A DNA stretch of 46,152 nucleotides from Deltaproteobacteria bacterium (GTDB taxonomy: Bacteria; Myxococcota_A; UBA9042; DTJE01), in the NCBI GenBank assembly GCA_016784945.1, contig JADHTP010000002.1, forward strand, positions 1 through 46,152. Direction: 5' to 3'. The translations under genes and the position numbers were made by a program. Numbering within the stretch: the first letter of the stretch is position 1; each line of letters begins with the position of its first letter. The notes beneath the pieces were generated by a model. The model did no database searches and was not told the origin of the DNA. It saw nothing but the letters and a program-made list of their open reading frames with translations. Shown here in pieces: positions 34,901 to 43,806 of this stretch.

Positions 34901-37900
34901 GGACGGTCAGGTCCGCCAGGAACGAGTGGACCACGTCGGCCTTGACCTCGATGCCTTCCACGAATGCGTAGGGCGAGGCCACGTTCAGCATGGCCGTGGT
35001 GCACCCCACGTTCTCGTCGATGGGCAAGTCGATGATGCCGGACGAGTTCATGTCGCAGTTCGGGGCAACGCAGGTGGGCGTACAGGTCCCGTTCGGGTAA
35101 CCGTCGATACCGTCCACGCAGGAGTCCTCGTAACCGCACATGCCGTCGCCCGCATCGAAGATATGGCCACCGCCGCAGGGACCGAGGCAGTGCTCCACCT
35201 GGATGTGCTCGCAAACCGCTGACTGGCAGATGTCGTCCCTGCAGGGGTCGCCGTCATCGTCGCAGGGGAATCCGTCGGGCTTGGGCACCTGGACGCAGTC
35301 GTAGCCGCCCCATCCGAGGTTCTGGCACAATCCGTTGTTGCAGATGTCGCCCACCTCGCCGGTGCAGTCCACGTTTTCCTTCTTTTCGCAGGCTCCGGTC
35401 TGACACCAGTCGGTGGTGCAGCCGAGACCGTCCAGTTCACAGGCCGTCTCGTCGGCCAGGTTCTGGCCCACGCAGGCATCGGCCGTATCGTCGCACACGC
35501 CTTCCTTGCAGTCTTCGTCGAGGGCGGTGCAGTCCCTGGCCGTGTCGCTCTTGCACACGCCGGTTTCACAGTAGTCGGACACGCTGCAATACAGCCCGTC
35601 TTCGCAGGGCAGGTAATTCATGGCGTCCTTCTGCACGCAAGCACCGGTCAGCGGGATGCACGAGTAGACCTGGCACTCCGGAAGCGGCGGATTGACGGCG
35701 TCGCAGTCCACTTCCGGTTCTTCGTTGTCGCACCAGCCCGCGCCCTCGTCGCAACCGAGGATGCCGTTGCACTTGTCACCGTCATCCACGCACTCGGCGT
35801 CGGAGGTGCAGGGGCAGATGTGGATGCTGCCCTGCACGCAGTTTCCGTTGGTGTTGCAGAAGTCGCCGTCCAGGCAGGGCTCGCCCGCATCGCAGGTGCA
35901 GGTCCCCGAGGCACAGTCGAATCCGGCCCCGAGGCCCGGGTCGACCCCGTCCTTCAGGACGATGGGCACGCAGCTGCTGATGTCGTTGTCGCACCAGCCC
36001 TTCACGCAGTTGCCATCGAGGTAGGTGCAGTCGCGGGCCGGGCCGCCGGTACACGCACCGGCCAGACACTCGTCGTCGGTGGTGCAATACAGGCCGTCGT
36101 CGCAGGCGGTTCCGTCGGGCTGGGGTGCGTCTTCACAGACACCCGAGGCCGGGTTGCACTGCTTGGCCTGACAGGGGTCGGCACTGGGCTCGCACTGCAT
36201 GGTGATGTGGTTGCAGGTCCCCACGTCACCGGCCACCTCGCACTCGTCCTGGGTGCACGGATTGCTGTCGTCGCAGTCCGCGTCGATATAACAGTCCGTT
36301 TTCAGGATGAACACGGAGAAGGCATCGACCGTGCCCGTTTCCGTAGCGATGAGGTCTTTGATGTTCAGCTTCCAGTCGCCGTCCACGGGAAGGGTGTTGA
36401 AATCCGCCAGGGATCCGGGACCGGCAACCATGTCGTAGTCGTAGACCTTGTAGAAGCCGTTGTCCGCGCCACCGCTGAGGTGGTGCAGTTTCACACAGGT
36501 GCTTCCGTTGCAGAGTTCAGCGGACAGGTCACCGATGTGGGGATGGTCCGTGACCACCTTGGTCCACAACTGCCTTACAACGCCGTCCACGCCGGAGATG
36601 GTCCGGATTGACGTGGAAACGCCCGATCCGTCGGGGATGGCAACGGGCAGACCACTGGACAGGTGGTAGGTGCCGCAGTCCGCGCCGTAGATGTCCGTGT
36701 CACAGATGAGGTGACAGGTGCAGGGCGGGGTGCTGCAGACCGCACTGTCGGAGTCGCTCAGGCACACCTCGTCCCCGGGGCAGTCGGAATGCATGGTGCA
36801 GCCGCAACCGGCGCCGGGCAGAGGCGTATGCGAACAGTCACCCGTCAAGGGATCGCAGGCGTCCAGGGTGCATGTATTGCCATCGTCGCAGTCGGTGTTG
36901 GTCCACTGGCAGAACAAGTCGATGCACTCGTCGACGGTGCACTCGTTGCTGTCACCGCAGTCGGCTTCCACCGTGGCCGGGGTGCACTCCGGTGCCTCGT
37001 AGGAGGCGTACAGTTTCCAGTCCTCGACTATACCGTTGAAGATCAGTGGGTTGGTGTCCTCCGCAATGAGCTTCCAGGGACCGGACAGAACCTTGCCGTC
37101 GAAGGTTTCCATGAGATCGCATGGCGGCGCGTCGCAGTCCAGGGGAACACCGATGTCGTAGGTTTCGTAGATGTTTCGATCCGAGTCCGCCAGGTTGGCC
37201 TTGCGCAACTGCACCGTGGTGCCGTCGGGGGCCTGCAGGCTCAGCTTGATGTCACCACGATAGAAGTGGGTGACCTTCACCTTGACCTGGAGGTCGCGGA
37301 TCCAGCCGGGCTGGATGGACGTGGCCGTCACGTCAACGATCTTGGGATGGGCGCCGAAGTTACGAGGCGTCTGTCCCGAGTCAGCCACAGCCAGGAAGGT
37401 GCCGCCGGGCATGCACGGGGCCATCAGGCCGCCTTCGTCGCGGCACTGGATGTTGACGCAATAACCCTTTTCCACCCAGCAGGCCTGATCGGTGCCGCAG
37501 GACGGCGAACCGTCTTCCTGGATCTCGTCGTTCTTGCAGGGGACGCAGTCCGGGATGGGCAGGTTGAGGCAAGTGCCGTCGGGCTGGCACGAATCCGTGG
37601 TGCAGACCTCGTAGTCGTCGCATTCCTCGTACTCGGTGCAGGGTGGGTAGCCGTTCTCGAAGAAGAACAGGATCTTGCCCATGAGTTCGTCCGTTGTGCC
37701 CGTGCCCTTGTTCTGAAGGCCGCCGAACAGCGAGGAGGCCCCGATGGTGCGGTAAAGGTTGCCGCAGCTGCAGTCCTGGTAATCGCAGAGGCCGTCGTTA
37801 CTGGGGTCCTCGTCGGGGAGGTCGCAGACCCGGTCTTCATCCAGGTCCCAGCAGGTGGAGGAGGGACCGCAGTTTTCGTAGCTCACGGCCGTGGCGTGGG

Positions 37901-40900
37901 AATAGGAACCGCCGTTGTACTGCACATCGCGGCCGCCTTCGCCCGGGGTGTGCTTGATGCGGTCGATCCAGGAATTGACCAACGGGCTCTGGCTATAGTT
38001 GAAATCGAGTCCGTGCCAGAAGCCCTTGCCTTCCAGGGGCCCGTCCAGCTTGGACGCGCCGTCGGAAATGCCGTCGGTCTTGAAGTAGTTCTGGGTGTGC
38101 AGGATGGTGGTCGGCTGGCTGGGCCCGACCTTCCAGAACTCGCCGCCTTCGAGGAACATGCGACCGCCGTTGAACTCGCCGGGGTTCTCCGGGTCGGGAA
38201 TGATCCCGATGTCGAGGTAGTTCTTGATGGCGGTGGCCTCGGAGGTCGTCACCAGGTGATACCGGCCATAGATACCCAGCACCGCGAAGATGCCGTCGTA
38301 CTGGGTGAGGTCCGAAATGAGATCCAGTTTCGTAATGATCTGGGCCTTGCGGCCGGCATCGATCAGGGCGGCCTTGATCTTGTTGGCCGACAGATCCAGG
38401 AGGCCTAGCGGGGACCAGACCAGGTAGCCGTCCGACAGCAGGACGCTGATGGTGGCCTTGTTAAGCGACTGGAACGGGCTGTGCTTGGGTTTTTCCGGAT
38501 CCGAGTTCCACTCGTCCTGACCCAGCACGCCGATGCGGTAGATGCCATGGTTGGACTCCAGGCCCTGCGGGTCCACGTCGATGACGCAGAAATAGTCGGC
38601 CACACCCTGGCCGCACATGGCGTTCACACCGGCCGTGATGGTGTAGCAGGAATGGCCGAATCCCGACATGTTAGCGGGGATGATGAAGCCCGGAGTGTCC
38701 AGGGGGCTGGACTCGAGGTACGAGTGGGGCCGGCCCCAGAAATTGTAGACCGCGTCGTTGGTGTCCGGGTCCTCGTAGCACAGGATGTAACGGTAATGCT
38801 CGTTGACCACCATGGTGAGGCTCGGGATCTCGGTGGTGCTTTCCTCCACCAGGACGGCGCTGGTCACCACGTTGCACTCGGGCGTTTCGCACTGGTAGAG
38901 CTTGGCCAGTTTCAGGAAGTTGGACACGCCTTCCGCCAGGACCACGTCGTCGAACTGCCACGAGTCCATGTTGAAGGTGGTCTGGGTTTCGATCATGAGG
39001 CCGATCTGCAGGGTTTCGGAGAATTCCAGGGAGTCGTCCAGGGCGTAGGAATAGAGGTCGTATTCCAGGTCGTCGGTCAGCGTTTCCTCCCAGATCACGA
39101 TGCCGTTTTCGTAGTCACCGTCGGCGCTGGCGAGGACCCGCAGGGTGACGGGTTCGCCCGGCTGGGAATGCTTGTAGGACATGCGCCACTGAAGAGTGAC
39201 CGCCTGTTCGGGGTTGAATCCGCTGGTGGCCGCCGCGGAGGCATCAATGATCGGGGTAACCGCCACGGACTTCACCAGGAAGGTGGTGGGGTTCCACTGG
39301 AACAGGATGTTCTCGTCCGGGCCCAGTTCGCCGCCGGTGCCGAAGATCCAGTGCGCCAGCGAGTTGGTGCCGTAGTCGGTGATCTTCCAGCCCACTTCCT
39401 GGAAGCTGGCGCTGCCGTCGAAGTGTTCGATGTAGGGCAGCGTCTGGGAACAGAGGGCCTGGTAGAAGTGCTGGCATTCCTTGGTGCCCAGGGCCGGGTT
39501 GAAGACGCACTTCTCGATGGTGCAGGGGTTGTTGTCGTTGGCAATGAGTACGCAGTGGGCGTCGTCGACGCAGCACCCCTGGGCATTAAAGACGTTGCGG
39601 CAACTGTGGGTGACGCACATTTCCACCGTGCACGGGTCGTCATCATCACACATCACGTCCGGGTCGTGGAGAAGCGGGTCATAGCCCACGTCGCCGGGCA
39701 TGGCGCAACAGTCGGTTGTCAGGGAACTATCCGTTACGACGCAGTCCTTGTTGATGCACTTGTAGAAGGTGCAGGGTGCCGGTCCTTCAATTGGCACACA
39801 GTCGGAATCGTACAGGCAGCAGTCCTCGACCAGGGGGCCGGACTGGCACTCGTACTGGTTGGGATCGCCATCGGTGGTGAGACAGAAATCCGGGTCGGTG
39901 CACGGGTTCTTGTCATCGCACTGGGAATCGGCGTAGGCCTGCTTTTCGCCCTCGTCCGTCCAGGGGAGGCCGGTGACTGGATTGATGGTTTCAGGAGACC
40001 AGCAGCAACCGGGGACCACGTTGAAGGCCGAATGCCGGCAGGTGCCGAGGCCGCCGCCGGGGCCGATCAGGCAGTAGTCGTAGTTGCAGGGATTGGCATC
40101 CAGGCAGTCATCGTTGACTTCGCAGCAGTCATCGATTTCGGTGAAGACGCACTGATTGATGTCCGTGTCGCAGGTGTTGCTGGTGCAGGTATTTCCGTCA
40201 TCGCAGTCGGCGCCGCTCAGGCAGCAGTTGTCGATGAAGGGGTTCTTGCATTCGCCGGCTTCGCAGAGGTTCCAGGTGCAGAGGTTGCCGTCATCGCACG
40301 GGGCGAATTCCTGCTCCTCCCAGACGTCGGTGTTCTTGGCCCCGGGGGTTCCGAAATTGAACGCATTGTAGGCCGTGGTGGATACGCCGTAGTTCATGCC
40401 CGTCCAGGATGCCGGATCGTCGGGGTTGGGCGGCATCACCAGGTCCAGCGGCGGTTCGGCGGTTTCCAGGAAGGGGTGACGCAGGGCCACGGAATGGCCG
40501 TCCGGAGCGTTTCCGGTGAAGGCGATGACATCCACGATATTCACGGCCGGGTCCGGGTCGGGGGGCCACCCGGGTCCGGGATCCCCGTCGAAGAGGATGA
40601 TCTCGTCGCCCGAGTTGGTCAGCATGATGGACGACCAGTCGTAGTCGCAGGTAATGCCGCCGTTGACCAGGGGGTCGCCGTTACGGCACAGCACCACGTA
40701 TCCACCGGCCGGCACCACGAGGGGGCCGGGAGCGGGCAGCACGTTGTCGGGACTGATCTGGTGGTTGCCGGCGCCGTTCTCGGCCACGACCCAACCCGTG
40801 ATGTCCACGTCGGCGGCACCCGGGTTGTGGAGTTCAATCCACTCGCCGTTGCTGTCGCTGACCGTGTTGGGGTTGGCCATGAACTCCGTGATGACGATCT

Positions 40901-41177
40901 GCGACGTGGGAGGATCGCAGGGATCGCCTTCCAGGGGCGAGCTTTTCGTTGACAGGCCCCCGCCGGTCTCACCCATGGGCAAGTCGCCTTGAACCGGCAT
41001 GTCCATGGCGGGCCCCGGGTCGTCGATCGTATCGACTTGAGCCACATCACCCGGCCCGGGATCGGGGGCAAGGCCGGGGTCTTCCGGACCTCCCGAATCA
41101 CTCGAGCAACCGAGGGTGAGAAGGGCTCCCGTGAACATCGCCGCAACGAACGTCCGCCAGGTAGAATGGAGCTTCAT
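31983..41177 (-). CDS. Giant (about 3,064 residues) Cys-rich multidomain surface lipoprotein
   Basis: The start is ATG 41,177, with AGGAGG 5 nt upstream; the frame to 41,234 lacks a site. A lipobox (LLTLGC, Cys24) is followed by an acidic Pro/Asp linker. A lamin-tail-like domain (residues about 86-282: IVITEFMANPN, GEWIELHNPGA) comes next, then Cys-rich units of the DDGNPCTxDxC type. A MAM-like jelly roll spans about 580-750. Three proprotein-convertase P-domain-like modules lie near 1,290-1,390, 1,505-1,625 and 2,045-2,170. A pre-peptidase-like beta-sandwich follows (2,180-2,325), then four CNExSDCxSGHCQNGYCC repeats. It ends in NGTEAGVDCGPICGNVC, a terminal motif I associate with secreted deltaproteobacterial proteins. 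No catalytic domain is evident. Adhesion, matrix or predation roles are guesses. It is monocistronic and convergent with purL. Confidence 0.9.
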   Translation of the reverse strand: MKLHSTWRTFVAAMFTGALLTLGCSSDSGGPEDPGLAPDPGPGDVAQVDTIDDPGPAMDMPVQGDLPMGETGGGLSTKSSPLEGDPCDPPTSQIVITEFMANPNTVSDSNGEWIELHNPGAADVDITGWVVAENGAGNHQISPDNVLPAPGPLVVPAGGYVVLCRNGDPLVNGGITCDYDWSSIMLTNSGDEIILFDGDPGPGWPPDPDPAVNIVDVIAFTGNAPDGHSVALRHPFLETAEPPLDLVMPPNPDDPASWTGMNYGVSTTAYNAFNFGTPGAKNTDVWEEQEFAPCDDGNLCTWNLCEAGECKNPFIDNCCLSGADCDDGNTCTSNTCDTDINQCVFTEIDDCCEVNDDCLDANPCNYDYCLIGPGGGLGTCRHSAFNVVPGCCWSPETINPVTGLPWTDEGEKQAYADSQCDDKNPCTDPDFCLTTDGDPNQYECQSGPLVEDCCLYDSDCVPIEGPAPCTFYKCINKDCVVTDSSLTTDCCAMPGDVGYDPLLHDPDVMCDDDDPCTVEMCVTHSCRNVFNAQGCCVDDAHCVLIANDNNPCTIEKCVFNPALGTKECQHFYQALCSQTLPYIEHFDGSASFQEVGWKITDYGTNSLAHWIFGTGGELGPDENILFQWNPTTFLVKSVAVTPIIDASAAATSGFNPEQAVTLQWRMSYKHSQPGEPVTLRVLASADGDYENGIVIWEETLTDDLEYDLYSYALDDSLEFSETLQIGLMIETQTTFNMDSWQFDDVVLAEGVSNFLKLAKLYQCETPECNVVTSAVLVEESTTEIPSLTMVVNEHYRYILCYEDPDTNDAVYNFWGRPHSYLESSPLDTPGFIIPANMSGFGHSCYTITAGVNAMCGQGVADYFCVIDVDPQGLESNHGIYRIGVLGQDEWNSDPEKPKHSPFQSLNKATISVLLSDGYLVWSPLGLLDLSANKIKAALIDAGRKAQIITKLDLISDLTQYDGIFAVLGIYGRYHLVTTSEATAIKNYLDIGIIPDPENPGEFNGGRMFLEGGEFWKVGPSQPTTILHTQNYFKTDGISDGASKLDGPLEGKGFWHGLDFNYSQSPLVNSWIDRIKHTPGEGGRDVQYNGGSYSHATAVSYENCGPSSTCWDLDEDRVCDLPDEDPSNDGLCDYQDCSCGNLYRTIGASSLFGGLQNKGTGTTDELMGKILFFFENGYPPCTEYEECDDYEVCTTDSCQPDGTCLNLPIPDCVPCKNDEIQEDGSPSCGTDQACWVEKGYCVNIQCRDEGGLMAPCMPGGTFLAVADSGQTPRNFGAHPKIVDVTATSIQPGWIRDLQVKVKVTHFYRGDIKLSLQAPDGTTVQLRKANLADSDRNIYETYDIGVPLDCDAPPCDLMETFDGKVLSGPWKLIAEDTNPLIFNGIVEDWKLYASYEAPECTPATVEADCGDSNECTVDECIDLFCQWTNTDCDDGNTCTLDACDPLTGDCSHTPLPGAGCGCTMHSDCPGDEVCLSDSDSAVCSTPPCTCHLICDTDIYGADCGTYHLSSGLPVAIPDGSGVSTSIRTISGVDGVVRQLWTKVVTDHPHIGDLSAELCNGSTCVKLHHLSGGADNGFYKVYDYDMVAGPGSLADFNTLPVDGDWKLNIKDLIATETGTVDAFSVFILKTDCYIDADCDDSNPCTQDECEVAGDVGTCNHITMQCEPSADPCQAKQCNPASGVCEDAPQPDGTACDDGLYCTTDDECLAGACTGGPARDCTYLDGNCVKGWCDNDISSCVPIVLKDGVDPGLGAGFDCASGTCTCDAGEPCLDGDFCNTNGNCVQGSIHICPCTSDAECVDDGDKCNGILGCDEGAGWCDNEEPEVDCDAVNPPLPECQVYSCIPLTGACVQKDAMNYLPCEDGLYCSVSDYCETGVCKSDTARDCTALDEDCKEGVCDDTADACVGQNLADETACELDGLGCTTDWCQTGACEKKENVDCTGEVGDICNNGLCQNLGWGGYDCVQVPKPDGFPCDDDGDPCRDDICQSAVCEHIQVEHCLGPCGGGHIFDAGDGMCGYEDSCVDGIDGYPNGTCTPTCVAPNCDMNSSGIIDLPIDENVGCTTAMLNVASPYAFVEGIEVKADVVHSFLADLTVQVVDPQGYVHIMWDHIGGSNDNFHNTFDLSLPVPYPGILTSGLPLCSLKGEDAAGDWYIRVCDTGSGNGGYLHEWKVYVKGSDDPNLNLGHRWEDAIDLGNLDIDPATQFAGTTECSVNSTSSNCGGGSGHDRLYKFEITVPKRATLVLQQGFGQDMIAFIKSEACMQTGTCVPGTDELCANIFPAGVDNEVIDNQLQPGVYYVGVDTNGGAYDYGAYQFDLRLKALLPDGDYCIDTVPLSPPACVDVGDCPVLLPPYTPYSDCLGGLCRKSEDLDCLSGHCRNGYCCDPGPSGLNDCCPSGAWTNWGTDDDPDAIKSEADWVSAQAVCPAPYRGPQVCDADAPVGEFLNDCQGHRDDANCINHICNKIQVHDDTACDNSVEANTCELFVSTFCGDYGPLVPGAQWEPACLTVCTNDFDCDNGSHCDPDGFPTQPDANYPDSKICIPDWADGSECNETSDCISGHCQNGYCCLAGDCCPTNDEPGALECPVSYTVTPACNDTAGCEGERKDPVCVDYQCGQVLAEDDCACDGSLSDNCGLFIPVFCPAAPNPPDPDAPVGSCTQEPYPVAGPGQNVWQATDPECMTSCLDGGVENDALCDDIAHCDPCISDNSGCSQADVDAGEVKCQADLPYGYPCNEDSDCKNFSDDELDGHCQNGYCCLTGDCCAINLGPDTANPDVCPTKASQTGYWAPSVCDDASECRGHRVDANCTAGFTCGSEDVDDDTGCVASLVSDQCGYFLSVYCDGTADQIDPPCPAYCEQDTECDPNAHCDPPAPVGCTLECADPPCPPGMELCPYDADNHPPAEDDPASHTMICQPDLPNDWACNEATDCMGVTSTCQMHFCCDVGGCCKGCRVTGYTSTLGGGGSSDLEQGGPGCLGNPADPCYVQSIWGQMNVGSGRAQGAANTADLGVLPNAGSPLGGPPNSQNDSAWDCIQGHHGVDCEFSCSDGLQNGTEAGVDCGPICGNVCP

Positions 41178-41441
41178 GGTGCCTCCTTGACCGGTGGTGA
41201 CACTATCGTACGCAAAAAATTCATACCCCTGCATCAGGGCAGTCCCCTAGCCACCAGCAAAAACCTTGCTCTTGCAAGTGGTTATGTACTATCGCGACTT
41301 CGACCAACCAAGAATACAAAGCCGCAGGACATTAGTCCAGCAGCTTTTGTGCCAACCGGTCGATACATGACCCTGACCTTTGCCTTGTGCCGGCGGGCCC
41401 AAGGTGGGGTAATATGTTTCCGGCCTACGAGGAGAATCGGG

Positions 41442-41897
41442 ATGACTGGAGCGCGAGGGACCACGACCAGAGGATTGGCGCTGCTTTTGGCGCTGGGGCT
41501 GCTCACGACCATGGGCGCGGCCTGCAAGTCGAGGCGCATGGCGCCCCCTACATCGACCGCGGGCCAGACCGCCGCGCCGGCCGCCCAGCCGAAGGCCCCC
41601 GAACCCGCGAAGCCGGCCACGGTATCGGCGGCGGCACCGGGTGAAGAGTCCGCGGCAGCCACGGACCAGCCCGCCGGTGAACCGGCCGAGGACGAGCCTG
41701 ACCGGGATCGGCTCTGGCAGTGTTACCAGGAGGTATACTGCGCACAGAAGAAGGGGCAGATGGACCAAATCCTGCCCCTCTACAAGAAGTATGGCTTCGA
41801 AACCCCGCAGGAATTCACCCGGGTCTGGATCGAGGCGGCAAAGGACACGGACTGGGTGACGAAGCTGGCCCACGACGTGTCGAAGAAGTGCCGGTGA
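41442..41897 (+). CDS. Small lipoprotein with Ala/Pro linker, unknown function
   Basis: The chosen start is ATG 41,442, with AGGAG 8 nt upstream. The 151-residue product has a signal peptide ending in the lipobox-like MGAAC. A low-complexity Ala/Pro/Glu linker of about 55 residues follows. The folded C-terminal domain of about 70 residues is helical and has two cysteines (WQCYQEVYCAQKKGQMDQIL and a terminal KKCR). A TAATAT box at 41,410-41,415 suggests a promoter, with only a weak -35 (TTGTGC, 19-nt spacing). Nothing else is in the 264 nt separating it from the divergent giant lipoprotein gene. The family is not recognised. Confidence 0.75.
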   Translation: MTGARGTTTRGLALLLALGLLTTMGAACKSRRMAPPTSTAGQTAAPAAQPKAPEPAKPATVSAAAPGEESAAATDQPAGEPAEDEPDRDRLWQCYQEVYCAQKKGQMDQILPLYKKYGFETPQEFTRVWIEAAKDTDWVTKLAHDVSKKCR

Positions 41898-41924
41898 CAC
41901 GGACATGGGCTGCCGCGTCACCGG
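41891..41924. terminator. Bidirectional hairpin between convergent genes
   Basis: Arms CCGGTGACACGG (41,891-41,902) and CCGCGTCACCGG (41,913-41,924) pair over 12 positions with one mismatch around a 10-nt loop. The lipoprotein stop codon lies in the first arm. There is no T-run on either side, so termination would be weak or factor-assisted. Confidence 0.45.
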
Positions 41925-41958
41925 GCGTGGTTTGGAACCGACTCGCCACGCTCGCAGC

Positions 41959-42795
41959 TCAACTCCGCCCCTGGGGACCGCGCTTCCGGCTATCTTCCTT
42001 GAGGGGCGCCACGAACAGCTTGCCACTCAATTCGTTCCTGCCGATATAGACGTCGCTGCCGAATACCTCGCGGACCACCGGATAGAGCATCACGGATTCG
42101 GGGTCGCCCGAAGCCACCACCCGCCCCTCTTTCAACAGGATCAGGCGGTCGCAGAACAGGAGGGCCAGGTTCAGGTCGTGGATGGCCGCCATGACCGCCA
42201 GCCCTTCCTGGCGGGCCAGCCGCGACAACCTGTCCAAAAGCGAGACACCGTGGGCGATATCCAGGTTGGCGGAGGGTTCGTCCAGGAGCAGCAGGCGTGG
42301 TTCCTGCGCCAGCGCCCGGGCCACCAGGACCCGTTTCTGCTCGCCGGCGGAGATCCCGGGGAAGGGGCGGGAGGCCAGGTGGTATGAATCCACCATTTCC
42401 AGGGCATGTCGCACCGCCCGTCGATCCCCGCGGGACTCGAAGAATCCCCGGATGTGGGGGATACGGCCCAGGTTCACCAGGTCCCTGACGGTCATGGGGA
42501 AGCCCACGTGCAGGGACACGGGGACGTAGGCGACGTGGCTTGCCGTGTCCTTCCTGTGGCCCGAGGTGGGATCCCGGGCCAGCACCCGGACCCTGCCCCC
42601 GGTGGGAGCCAGCAGTCCGGCGGCCAGCCTCAGCAGGGTGGTCTTGCCGGCCCCGTTGGGCCCGATAACGCCCACCATCTCGCCGCCGCCGCACTGGAGA
42701 TCCAGGCCCTCCAGGGCATTGGACTCCGCATCGGGGTAACCGAAGGTCACCCCTTTCATTACCAGGATCGCTTCGGGCTGGTGGTTCGATGTCAT
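41959..42795 (-). CDS. btuD: ABC transporter ATP-binding protein of a corrinoid/siderophore uptake system
   Basis: The start is ATG 42,795, overlapping the permease stop by 4 nt, giving 278 residues. It has Walker A GPNGAGKTT, signature ISAGEQKRVLVARALAQEP and Walker B LLLLDEPSANLDIAHG, with the H-loop in MAAIHDLNLAL. This is the BtuD/FecE/FhuC pattern. It would power import through the adjacent BtuC-like permease. The substrate call rests on the BtuF-like neighbour. The ATPase itself cannot distinguish cobalamin from iron chelates. It is last in the operon, with a C-terminal extension of about 30 residues (SDVYIGRNELSGKLFVAPLK) seen in some family members. Confidence 0.88.
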   Translation of the reverse strand: MTSNHQPEAILVMKGVTFGYPDAESNALEGLDLQCGGGEMVGVIGPNGAGKTTLLRLAAGLLAPTGGRVRVLARDPTSGHRKDTASHVAYVPVSLHVGFPMTVRDLVNLGRIPHIRGFFESRGDRRAVRHALEMVDSYHLASRPFPGISAGEQKRVLVARALAQEPRLLLLDEPSANLDIAHGVSLLDRLSRLARQEGLAVMAAIHDLNLALLFCDRLILLKEGRVVASGDPESVMLYPVVREVFGSDVYIGRNELSGKLFVAPLKEDSRKRGPQGRS

Positions 42796-43805
42796 CCCAT
42801 CCGCCTCCCACCGCGCTTGAGCAGGTAGACGAAGAGAGGCCCGCCGATGAGGGCCGTGAGGACGCCCACGGGCGCTTCGGTTTCGAACACCGGGAAAAGG
42901 ACCCGGGTGGCCAGGTCCGCCAGAACGAGGAAAGTGGCGCCCAGAAGGGCGCAGGCCGGCAGGGTCACGCGATGGTCCGAACCGGTCAGGGCCCTTACAG
43001 CGTGGGGCACGATGAGGCCTACGAACCCGATGAGACCGGCCACGGAAACGGCGGCCGCCACCAGGAGCGACCCGGCCACGAACACCACCCGTGTGGTCTT
43101 GCCGGGATCCACCCCCACGGAGGCGGCGTCCTCCTCGCCCAGAGACAGGGCGTTCAGGGCCGGCGTCACGGAGTAGAGGACGGCCAGGGCCACGGCGGCT
43201 ATCCCCGATGTGACCAGGATGGCGTCCCATCCCCGGACGTCGGAGGACAGGGTGCCCATCAACCACAGGAGCATCTCCTGAGCCTTTTCCGCCCGGACCA
43301 CGGCCTTCAGGAACATGATGATGGCCGACGCGAAGGCGTTGAAAACCACGCCGATGAGCAGCACTTCGTAGGTGTTGATCCGGCCCACCCGGTCCCTGGA
43401 GAGACGATAGGTCAGGGCGATGGCGCCCAGGGCGAACACGAAAGAGGACAACGAGACGCCCACGTGGCCCGCGAAAACAGCCACGGGCAGGAGGATGGCC
43501 AGTGTCCCGCCGATGGCGGCGCCTCCCGCCACGCCGATGATGAAGGGATCGGCCAGGGGATTGGCCAGGATGGCCTGGAAGACCAGGCCAGCCGACGAGA
43601 GGGACGCCCCTACCAGGGCTGCCAGCACGGTCCGAGGCAGCCTTTCGTGGACGATGACCAGGTAGTCGCTGCTGGACGGTTCCAGGAAGGCCGCCGCCAG
43701 GTCCAGCGGGGTGGCGCCGAAGGACAGGGACAGGAGCGCGGCTCCGAGGAACGAGATCCCGAGCGCGATAAAGAAGACGAGCTTGTCGCGACCCCGTTTC
43801 TTCAT
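42792..43805 (-). CDS. btuC: FecCD/BtuC-family permease
   Basis: The 337-residue protein has about ten membrane helices. FecCD-family blocks include RLPRTVLAALVGASLSSAGL, QAILANPLADPFIIGVAGGA, LGEEDAASVGVDPGKT and GLIGFVGLIVPHAVRAL with the HxxR coupling region. It forms the channel for the substrate released by the BtuF-like protein. It starts 1 nt after the binding-protein stop and overlaps the ATPase gene start by 4 nt. Length is normal. Confidence 0.9.
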   Translation of the reverse strand: MKKRGRDKLVFFIALGISFLGAALLSLSFGATPLDLAAAFLEPSSSDYLVIVHERLPRTVLAALVGASLSSAGLVFQAILANPLADPFIIGVAGGAAIGGTLAILLPVAVFAGHVGVSLSSFVFALGAIALTYRLSRDRVGRINTYEVLLIGVVFNAFASAIIMFLKAVVRAEKAQEMLLWLMGTLSSDVRGWDAILVTSGIAAVALAVLYSVTPALNALSLGEEDAASVGVDPGKTTRVVFVAGSLLVAAAVSVAGLIGFVGLIVPHAVRALTGSDHRVTLPACALLGATFLVLADLATRVLFPVFETEAPVGVLTALIGGPLFVYLLKRGGRRMG

Positions 43806-43806
43806 G

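Noticed and set aside
36663..40952. Long + strand open frames opposite the giant lipoprotein gene
   Set aside because: The opposite strand encodes a coherent multidomain protein. The + frames show Val/Ala/Gly bias and no domains.
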